Origin: Melampsora larici-populina 98AG31
Taxonomy: Eukaryota > Basidiomycota > Pucciniomycetes > Pucciniales > Melampsoraceae
Direction of reading: 5' to 3'
DNA: 64,000 nucleotides
Assembly: GCF_000204055.1 (NCBI RefSeq)
Contig: NW_006768765.1
Coordinates: forward strand, 2,739,601-2,803,600
Below are positions 56,589 through 64,000 of the stretch, in pieces. The notes beneath the pieces were generated by a model. The model was not told the origin of the DNA, made no database searches, and worked only from the letters and a program-made list of their open reading frames with translations. Within the stretch, counting starts at the first letter, position 1; each line of letters begins with the position of its first letter. A program made the position numbers and the translations under genes.

Positions 56589-59500
56589 CTACTTTCTCTG
56601 TGTCCTTCTATAATCTTCTTCAGCTGTTGGATAACGTATATTAAATTCATCTACCAATTCTTTTGCGTTGTCTAACCCGCTGGCCGGTTCCCATGAATCT
56701 TCCTCTGGTCCATACCCCTTCCAATTGACTAAATATTCTACTTTTGAACCTCTTCTCCTTCTATTAAGAATTTCATTAACTTCAAATTCTTCCTTGTTGT
56801 CCACAATGATTGGTGCTGGCGGAGATTGAATTTGTCCCTTGATTGAACTTGGTTTGTAGGGTCGCAGAAGACCTACAGAGAACACAGGGTGTATCCGGCT
56901 CATAGACTCAGGTAAGATCAGCTTGTATGTGTTAGTTGATACACGTTGAGCAATGGTAAATGGTCCCAACCATTTATGACCAAACTTCGCTGTTGGGCGT
57001 GTTGTTGATATATGCCGGCTATTCAGCCAGGTGAGCCTACATCCCACAATGGTGTTTCCAGAACCTTTTTATCGTACTGATATTTCATTGTATCCTGTGC
57101 CAGTCTTAAGGAGCTTTGCAATTCTTCCTGAACTTCAGATAACTGTTGTAGCATCTCTTCGACTGCGGGAATACAACGTTCGCTAGACGGGATTCGTGAG
57201 TATGAAACTTCGTATCCATAGTTTGCTTTGAAGGGAGAAATTCCTGTTGATGTATGAGGACTGTTGTTGTACACAAATTCTGCCATGTCGAGTAATCCTG
57301 TCCAGTTGTCCTGTTTGTAGCTAACAAAGTGGCGTAAATATTGTTCCACTGCTTTGTTTGCAATCTCTGATTGCCCGTCGGTCTGTGGAGGATAGGCAGT
57401 CAACGACTGGGTTTTGATTCCCAATTGGCGGTTTAATTCTTTGGTTAATTTGGAAATGAAAATGTTACCTCAATCAGAAGTTATGGATTTTGGCGTTCCG
57501 TGATGTTTCCAAACGAATTTTATCATCAATCGAGCTAGTTCTTCTGACGACATGGTGGTGTTACATGGAATGAAGTGACACATTTTTGTCAGTCTATCAA
57601 TTACTGTCAGAATGCTGTCCTTACCCTCTGATAATGGGAGGTCCGTTATCAGGTCGTAGCAAAGGTCAGTCCATGGTCCTGCGGGGATTGGTAGGGGTTG
57701 TAGACTGCCAAATGGGTGGGTAGTTCGTGGTTTTACTCTTTGGCATGAGTGGCATCCATTGACGTATGCGTTAACAAAAGCTTTCATGGAGGGCCAGTGG
57801 TAGGTTCGCTGGATGAGACTTAAAGTTTTCATTTGCCCAGGGTGGCCTGCTAATAAACTATTGTGTCTTGATTGTAAAATTCTCATTTTGATTTTGTGAT
57901 CGTTTGGGACTTCCACTAGTCCTCTATAATACAATAGTCCGTCATGAGATGAGTATTCGTTTTTTTCATTTTTAATTCCTTGCATCAGTTCTAAGATTCT
58001 TGGGTCCTCTTTTGTCTTCTTTCTGATTTCTTCTAGGATCAATGAGTCGTCCCAAATCTCCTCCTCTTCCATTACCATTATATGGGCTAATTCCTCCTCT
58101 TCATTATCAAAGTAAAACTCCATGCATTCCTCATCTTCACTTAGCCACTTACTACAATCGTCTAGTTCTGAAATGAAAGCATCTGTTGGTAGATTTTCAG
58201 GCTTAAGTAGCTTCCCGAAAGTTAATTTGCAGTTGTCATCTGGTTTCAGTTCGGGTCGTCGTGATAGCGCATCTGGTTTTGTTGAATGTTTACCCGGTCG
58301 GAACCGAATTTTGAAATCAAAACACCCTAATGTCTCAGCCCACCTTGCCTGTCTATGAGTTAATTCCTTAGTTGTCATGAGTGATTCTAAGTTTTTATGG
58401 TCCGTATAAACTATCACATTCAAGCGGTAAGGATTCCCTTCTAATTAATGCCTCCATTCCTTAAAAGAGGCTACTACGGCTAATAATTCTTTATCAAAAA
58501 TTTTGTAATTTTGTTTGGCTTGTATAAGTGATCTTGAGAGGAAAGCTACTGGATGAAGTTCACCGTCGTCGTCGGACACTTGGGATAGTACTGCTCCTAG
58601 TGCGTAGTCAGAACAATCGCACTCTAGGACAAATTGTTTATAAGGGTCAGCAATTTTTAGTACGGGCGCAGACGTGAAAGCTTCTTTCAACAACTTGAAT
58701 GCACTATCTCTTGCAGGATTCCATTCAAATTTGACGTCCTTCTTAGTTAATTCGTGGAGTGGACGTGCTATTCTGGAAAAGTCTTGAATGAAGCGTCTAT
58801 AGAAATTAGCAAATCCCACAAATTGCTGGACTTCGTTGATGTTCCTAGGGGTTGGCCATGCTGTTACTGCTTGCACTTTTGACTTATCCATTGAGATCTT
58901 GTTATGTGAAAGCTGTAAACCTAAATAGACTATTTCTTTCTGACCAAACTTGCATTTTTCAGGCTTTAACCATACATTTTGATTTCGTAATGTGTCTAAT
59001 GCTTCTTTAACCGCCTTTTCATGATCTTCACCTGGTTTAGTATAAATCAATATATCATCTAGAAATGCCGCCATGTCTCTTCCAATTCTATCCTTGAATA
59101 TGTCCTGAATAAAATATTGAAAATAACCTGGGGCGCCGGTAGGTCCAAATGGCATAGTCAACGGTTCAAATTACCCAGCTCTACATATAAATGCTAGTTT
59201 AGCTTCGTCACCTTCCTTGACTCTTAAGTTATCATAGCCGTTCCTCATGTCTAGTGATGTGAATTTATCAGCATGAAGTAACCCATCAACCAGCTCCATT
59301 GTTAGGGGTAGGGGATATTTATTCTTAATCGTAAGAGCATTGAGTCTTCTATAATCAAAGCAAGGTCGTAATTTTCCGTCCTTCTTCCCAGTGAATAAAA
59401 CAGGCGCCGCCCACGGTGATGTAGTTCGCCGGATGGTTCCTGTAGCTAAGCCTTCTTCAATCATTTCATCTAGGACTTTGTTTTCAGCCGGTGACAAAGG

Positions 59501-60766
59501 TATAACTCTTCCTGCTTGAGGTTCCGCACCAGGTACCAGATCGACACGAAAATCATATGGTCGATGTGGAGGTAAGACTTTTGATTCATTCTTCTCAAAC
59601 ATCTTCAGATACTCGTGGTATTCTTGTGGTACTAGTTTGGCTGCTGCTTTTTGAGGTGTATCCTTACTAGCTTCAGCTGCTAGTTTTGCTGACATATTCC
59701 ACGAGGCTCTTGCAGCGTCTAGGTGTGGGGTTGAGATTGGTGATGGGGCTGCTGTCCAAGGTTTGCTCCAGTTTTGGACTTGGTACGCTTGTTGTTTCCT
59801 GAAGACTGGGTTAAACCTGTTAAATGGAGAGTATGCCTGCTTGCTAGCTGTTACATTTAACGGTTTTGAAGGTGCTGTAAAGGACTCATGGTGCGGGGGT
59901 GTTAATTGTGTATCACTCGGATTACACACCCCCTGGTCAATTTTCTTAGCTTGCTCCACAGGTCCTCCCTTGGAATCCCCGTGTGTTGTTTTCAGATTTG
60001 ACGAAGCTGATAAATCAGCTGCAACCATCCCATATTCTTTTATTTCATCGGTTGTTTCCTTTCTTTGGTCCGGTTCCGGTTCATCCACTGTTGCCTGATA
60101 TCTGTTATTTAGGAAATGACCAAGCTTGCCAGCTGATTCTATAGGCGGTTTGGAGTAAAGATAAAAAGACTCACATCGCGGGGGTGTTAGCGTATCATGG
60201 ATACACACCCCCTCGTCACTGTTCCTAGCTTGCTCCAAGGACACTCCATCTGAGTCTCCTCGTGTTGTTTTCGGTGAGGACGACACTGCTTTCACAGTTG
60301 CGATATCAGTCTCTTCAGTCTTCAACGTTCGAGTTGTCCAATCAATTAAATCATGATTTTCACTCATCCAATCAATTCCTAATACACCATCTACTGAGTC
60401 TTTCAACTGTGATATTAGGAATAAATTTGGATTTTTTCTTTTTAAATTAACTTCAATGATGTATTCTCCTATTCTTGAGATATAAGATTGTGATCCATTA
60501 AAACCAGTTACTGGTTTTGGCTGATCTAAGGTCTGAGTTGTCAGCTTATTTCGGTATACAAACTTTTCATTCAGAACGTTATGAGTAGCACCGGAATCAA
60601 GCATGGCACGGGCAAAATGGGTCGTGTCTTTGGAGGGATCATAAATGGGCACGGTGATAAAAATGTGGTTGTCTTTAATTGCAAAGTTGTCAATTTCCAG
60701 TTCAACCAATCCCATTGATACACTTGATCCACTCCTTTCTAAGCTCAAGGAAGGCACGACCTTCAA
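56589..60766 (-). pseudogene. Gypsy-2 pol with chromodomain, three nonsense codons and a frameshift
   Basis: A single frame from about 60,766 to 57,023 is interrupted by TAA 59171-59173, TAA 58445-58447 and TGA 57470-57472. A frameshift near 57,030-57,045 leads into the last segment. The protease has AMLDSGATHNVL (about 60,600). RT has SLDMRNGYDNLRV and the AAFLDDILIY box (about 59,070). RNase H covers about 58,650-58,250. The integrase zinc region includes HPGQMKTLSLIQRTYHW and CHSCQRV (about 57,830-57,740), with catalytic residues in DLITDLP, SITSD-stop-G and GQSEIANKAVEQY. The C-terminal chromodomain includes YLVNWKGYGPEEDSWEP (about 56,740-56,690), which in chromoviruses directs insertion to marked chromatin. 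Each stop fits C-to-T of CAA or CGA. Protease and RT are separated by an unusually long Ser/Pro/Asp-rich region (about 60,300-59,700). Confidence 0.9.
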
Positions 60767-61914
60767 CCTTGAGCTTCTCCATTTTTTGACTCTTCAGATT
60801 TACTTCCTTTCTCTTCACCTTCTAATTTAACTTCTGATGCACTTATTTTTGCTTCTCTATGACTCCTGAATTTACCCCTCCATTTCCCTTTCCCCGAATA
60901 ACATTCTCTTGCAATATGATTTGAATTACCACATTTAAAACATAAATCCTTATCCCATCTACGTTTGTACTCATCATCTGAGATTTTAAATCTAAAAGCC
61001 GAGCAGTCCATCGCGTTTGGATCATGGGCTGGTGCATCTCTTGTCTCCGCTTGATTCTCTTCAGTCCGTTTGTGAAGCTTGTTGTCAATTTTGATCGCGA
61101 GTTCAATGATCTGGTCGAGACTAGTGAAGACATCTCTCACCATTTGCACTTGAATTTCCCGTTTAAGGCCCTGTTTGAACTGAGTTATAAGAACTGATTG
61201 AGGCCATTTCACCACAAGTGCAAGGTCATTGAATCGAAGCGAGTAGGATAATACAGTGCCGGATTGAGCCAACGCTCGGATAGCCTTTTCGGTCTTTGTG
61301 ATGCGTTCAGAGTCGAAGAAAGTGGCCTCAAACGTTTTTGAAAAGGAATCCCAAGTCATAGCTTTGTCAGGTTCGTGGATAAGCTTATGGGTGACTGGCT
61401 TAGCCCACTCTGCACCCTTCCCAGTCATATAGGATAGTGTCCATCCGATTTTGGTACGGTCATCGGGAAATTGCGACGGGTTCATTAAAATATATAGTCT
61501 CACTTGATTTGCAAAGATCTCAGCTTTGCTGCCTCGAGTCCCATCGAATTTGTCGGGTGTCCCAACTTTGGGAGGTTTTGCTTGAAACCCAGTAGCAGAG
61601 TCCTTTGACACGATCGCCGGGATAGCCGGTGCTGAGTTAGCACTTTGGGATTGACTGGCCTGCTGGGCCTGTTGTTGCATTTCAGCCATGCGCTGTTCAG
61701 CAGCGACGCTGCGTTGTTCAGCTGCTTCACAACGTTGGGTCTCTTCGGCTAGTTTCAGATCCATAGCTTCGAGCCGTGCTAGGATTGCAGTCATCGGATC
61801 CGTTCCCGAGATCTGCATTCCCGACATCTCGTGTGAAGTTACGGGATCTAGTCCGGTTTCAACGACCTCGTTAGAAGATGCAGAGGTGTATGCGATTGAA
61901 TCAGAGCTGAGCAA
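60763..61914 (-). CDS. Gypsy-2 Gag, 383 aa
   Basis: Open from ATG 61914 to the stop at 60763. A coiled-coil-like region rich in Glu, Ala and Gln (CEAAEQRSVAAEQRMAEMQQ) is followed by the Gag capsid region (KFDGTRGSKAEIFANQVRLY, then WTLSYMTGKGAEWAKP and ALAQSGTVLSYSLRFNDL). A CCHC knuckle CFKCGNSNHIARECYS lies near 60,945-60,890, and a Lys/Glu-rich tail ends the protein. The stop overlaps the pol frame by four bases in another frame, so pol would need a frameshift or this is a decay indel. Confidence 0.88.
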   Translation of the reverse strand: MLSSDSIAYTSASSNEVVETGLDPVTSHEMSGMQISGTDPMTAILARLEAMDLKLAEETQRCEAAEQRSVAAEQRMAEMQQQAQQASQSQSANSAPAIPAIVSKDSATGFQAKPPKVGTPDKFDGTRGSKAEIFANQVRLYILMNPSQFPDDRTKIGWTLSYMTGKGAEWAKPVTHKLIHEPDKAMTWDSFSKTFEATFFDSERITKTEKAIRALAQSGTVLSYSLRFNDLALVVKWPQSVLITQFKQGLKREIQVQMVRDVFTSLDQIIELAIKIDNKLHKRTEENQAETRDAPAHDPNAMDCSAFRFKISDDEYKRRWDKDLCFKCGNSNHIARECYSGKGKWRGKFRSHREAKISASEVKLEGEEKGSKSEESKNGEAQG

Positions 61915-62180
61915 CTGAGTGGGACTTTGAGGTACTTGGAATTCGGGCGTGGTGAAAGAATTTATGCGGGGAATACGGTGGTGATAAGGTGGTGATAAGG
62001 TTGTTCAGGTTTATAATAAGGTTTGAGTTTGAATATAAGAGTATTTTTAAACTTCCTAGATTGATCTTCACTTCTAGTTGTTCTTCTTTGATTTAGACTT
62101 TTTCTTCCTTTCTTCAGATTTCTTTGATTTCAATTTCTTAACTTCTTCTTTGCTTGTTCTCTGACGTCCAGGGTTGTAAA
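61915..62180 (-). other. Gypsy-2 leader between 5' LTR and gag
   Basis: 266 nt. The minus strand directly after the LTR reads TTTACAACCCTGGACGTCAG. A TGG eight bases in could mark a primer binding site, but the matching tRNA is not recognised. A short GGTGATAAGGTGGTGATAAG duplication lies at 61,979-62,000. Confidence 0.45.
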
Positions 62181-62363
62181 TGTAGATACTTCAATATGTT
62201 ATGGCTTCAGGACTTATGGAGATCAGAGAAGGTCTTCTTATATTATAACTGAGATTGAAGTATGAGGTATCAATCCTGATACCTCGAGCACTGACTAGTT
62301 CTCACGCTTCTACAGTACAAGCATAACTAGCTATAGAGATAATGTGAGTTATGGATTATAACA
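62181..62363 (-). repeat. 5' LTR of Gypsy-2, about 183 bp
   Basis: The minus strand starts TGTTATAATCC at 62,363 and ends ATCTACA at 62,181. The 5' end is confirmed by the 30-bp match after the polypurine tract; the 3' end is chosen from the CA and is less certain. Confidence 0.7.
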
Positions 62364-62513
62364 ATCAGTCCTTTTTTGTTTCCTTTCTTTTTCCTTCTTT
62401 ACTTCAATTTGTACATACTACATATTTGAAATAAAGAAGTGAAAATTAAGAAACCTACCATTTACCCATTAGTGAGCACTGAGTACCCCTACAAAGAGCA
62501 CCCACCCCTCACA
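62364..62513 (-). repeat. LTR fragment related to the solo LTR at 48,326
   Basis: The minus strand from 62,513 reads TGTGAGGGGTGGGTGCTC, similar to TGTGAGGGTAGGTGCTCAG of the solo LTR. Further matches are CTCACTAATGGG and TTTATTTCAAATATGTAGTA. The fragment stops where the Gypsy-2 LTR begins, so Gypsy-2 probably inserted into this LTR. Confidence 0.65.
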
Positions 62514-62639
62514 CTGGCCAATTTCAGACAAAAAGTCCTCCCGTGGTGTATACAGATGTCACAAAAATTGTCTTTCTACTCGCCATAATGCGTCAAAGCA
62601 AACAGCATTGAACCTAGTAGGAGATACTTATGTAACCCG

Positions 62640-63270
62640 TGCTTTGAGCTCTGCTCTTTCAACACTAAACTTAACAAAGTCCCACACTTGCACATCCTCG
62701 CAAGGCGTCAAGCGAGGGACTTACGCCAAATGTGTATGCTCCATAAGCTCAGAGATTTGGCTTTTGCAGGGAGCTTGCTTCAAACCCTTATAGCTTATTC
62801 CACACCAAGGATTTGCATATGGTCCAAAGGAAGAACTTGTGCGCCTGGCTCTGGTGCATAAGGTACATATTTTTTTTCCCAAGGAATGTGCTGCCCTCTT
62901 GTCTAAAATGCGCATCAAATATTGGCTCTTAACAGAGGATTACACATGTAACCTCTCTCTCGAGTCCAAATTTGCTGCTAAGACCAATCTTTGAAGCACA
63001 TTTTTGGCAAGAAGGGATTAACTTCCTCGGGAAAAAAAATTGTAGTCTCAGCGCAGGATATCAGCGCACAAGTCCTCTGTTTGGACTATATTCAAATCCT
63101 CAGTGTGGAAAAAGTTATAAGGACTTGAAGCAAGCTCCCTGCCAAACCCAAATCTCTGAGGTTATGGAGCGTACACATTTGGCGTAAGTCCCTCGCTCGA
63201 CGCCTCGCGAGGATGCGCGAGCGTGGAACTTTGTTAAGTTTATTTCAGCACAGACTTCTGATCGCTTGCT
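62640..63270. repeat. Large inverted repeat (foldback/MITE-like), arms of about 290 bp
   Basis: The left arm (about 62,660-62,950) contains AACTTAACAAAGT, GCGAGGGACTTACGCCAAAT, GGGAGCTTGCTTCAAACCCT and CTTGTGCGC. The right arm (about 62,980-63,245) carries the inverted complements of all four in reverse order. Arms differ by many substitutions, so the element is old. Frames at 62608-62793(+), 62721-62918(-) and 62972-63187(+) are arm sequence read in different directions. Confidence 0.85.
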
Positions 63271-63857
63271 GGGCCTGAGCCACTTGCTCGAATCTGGATT
63301 TTAACACGAAAATGAATGAAACATTCGAACAATGGGAAAATTCTAAACGCGCAGTAAAGCTTGACCTGCCCTACTGTCATACATCTAACCAACATTAATC
63401 TGGAATGCATTCTCCTATATGCTCACTTTTGCTCACAAGCATTACATACAAAGTGTGAGCGATCCAAGCCTCGACATCCTCAGAAGTCAAATCATCAGCT
63501 TGAATGTCGAGCTTGAGAAGGATTTAATTAGTGTCTGTGGTGTAAATTGTAGTTCTTCAATGTGGGCACTGTCTGCACAATAGGTAGATTTTCTTTCTGA
63601 ACATGCCAGGCCAGTGCGGCACACTCAGTGCACTCTGGGCAGGCTGTCACTTTGGAGTAATCTTCTTTCGCACTGTTGTGTTCCAATTCTCGAATGAGAT
63701 GTATCATGCCTGAATCTTTCCGCTTAGTGTCAATCCCAAGCTTTTCCTTGTCAGGTCAAACGAAGTAAGGCAGAGAAGAAAGACCGAGTGAAAGATACGC
63801 AAAACGAGTTAGTCGACAATTCGTCGGTTGCTTAGGTCAGACCATGATTTTCTTCTA
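63271..63857. other. Intergenic DNA, no feature seen
   Basis: AT-rich with no frame above 60 codons and no clear repeat. Confidence 0.4.
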
Positions 63858-63946
63858 TAGTGGTTTGCAAAAAGCTTGTCCAAATTTGCCCGCAAAACTC
63901 GAGCGATTTGGCAGTGAATTTGTGACAAGCTTTTCGAAAACGACTG
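63858..63946. mobile_element. Very short Tc1/mariner-type MITE, 89 bp
   Basis: The left end TAGTGGTTTGCAAAAAGCTTG and the right end read inward (CAGTCGTTTTCGAAAAGCTT) are imperfect inverted repeats sharing AAAAGCTTGTC. TA dinucleotides flank both ends (63856-63857 and 63947-63948). The arms differ, so it is an old copy. Confidence 0.65.
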
Positions 63947-64000
63947 TATATAGGCTTAACTGGGGACAAGCAAAAAGTAAGCTTGAAGAAGTACGAGTTC

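Larger units (their letters stand above)
56462..62363 (-). mobile_element. Ty3/Gypsy chromovirus (Gypsy-2), degenerate, 3' LTR truncated
   Basis: Minus-strand order: 5' LTR (62363-62181), gag, protease, RT, RNase H, integrase, chromodomain, polypurine tract, and only 30 bp of the 3' LTR. Both LTR copies begin TGTTATAATCCATAACTCAC. Several stops and at least one frameshift mark it as dead. Confidence 0.92.

Noticed and set aside
60763..60766. Programmed frameshift between gag and pol of Gypsy-2
   Set aside because: The frames overlap by four bases, but no slippery site is clear and the copy has other decay. It cannot be told from a chance indel.

Overview
The window reads as a stretch of nuclear genome from a transposon-rich basidiomycete, most likely a rust fungus (Pucciniales). 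The evidence is short GT-AG introns (mostly 56-140 nt) that close frames exactly, fungal housekeeping genes, and dense Gypsy, Ngaro/DIRS, hAT, MULE and PIF/Harbinger elements. The rust assignment is an inference; no ribosomal or mitochondrial marker is present.

Layout. 1-10,649: right-hand part of a PIF/Harbinger-like element, with the transposase C-terminus, a 229-aa protein with a SAM-like end, and a Myb/SANT protein broken by one stop. A 6.7-kb Gypsy element with near-identical 363-bp LTRs is nested in it. 11,773-13,753: intact three-RRM protein of the TIA-1/Pub1 family (477 aa). 14,940-15,826: DUF2470 membrane protein (219 aa). 17,736-22,356: hAT element with TIRs and target duplication, transposase broken by one stop. 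22,364-30,186: AT-rich, essentially gene-free. 30,187-32,491: intact GH72 1,3-beta-glucanosyltransferase with an X8 domain and a GPI-type tail (577 aa). 33,531-40,910: full Ngaro-type tyrosine-recombinase retrotransposon with split direct repeats in the order A1-ORFs-B1-A2-B2. 41,757-43,634: 560-aa four-helix membrane protein. 44,769-47,330: second, decayed tyrosine-recombinase retroelement split by a Tc1/pogo-type MITE. 47,880-52,770: minisatellite split by a solo LTR, itself split by an apparently intact 3.3-kb MULE. 53,287-53,586: MITE. 53,779-54,592: unrecognised two-exon gene (240 aa). 54,764-56,461: tandem repeat and an array of two alternating palindrome types. 56,462-62,363: Gypsy chromovirus on the minus strand with a truncated 3' LTR. 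62,364-64,000: LTR fragment, large inverted repeat and a tiny MITE.

Five ordinary host genes (RNA-binding protein, DUF2470 protein, glucanosyltransferase, 560-aa membrane protein, 240-aa unknown) sit as islands in mobile DNA. They show no operon-like or pathway relation.

The most general observation is that all 14 in-frame stops I mapped in otherwise continuous transposon frames (Gypsy-1, Gypsy-2, hAT, Ngaro, the second recombinase element, Myb/SANT) are TAA, TAG or TGA codons explicable as C-to-T changes of CAA, CAG or CGA on the coding strand. This looks like cytosine hypermutation of repeats. The most unusual sequence is the palindrome array at about 55,845-56,461.
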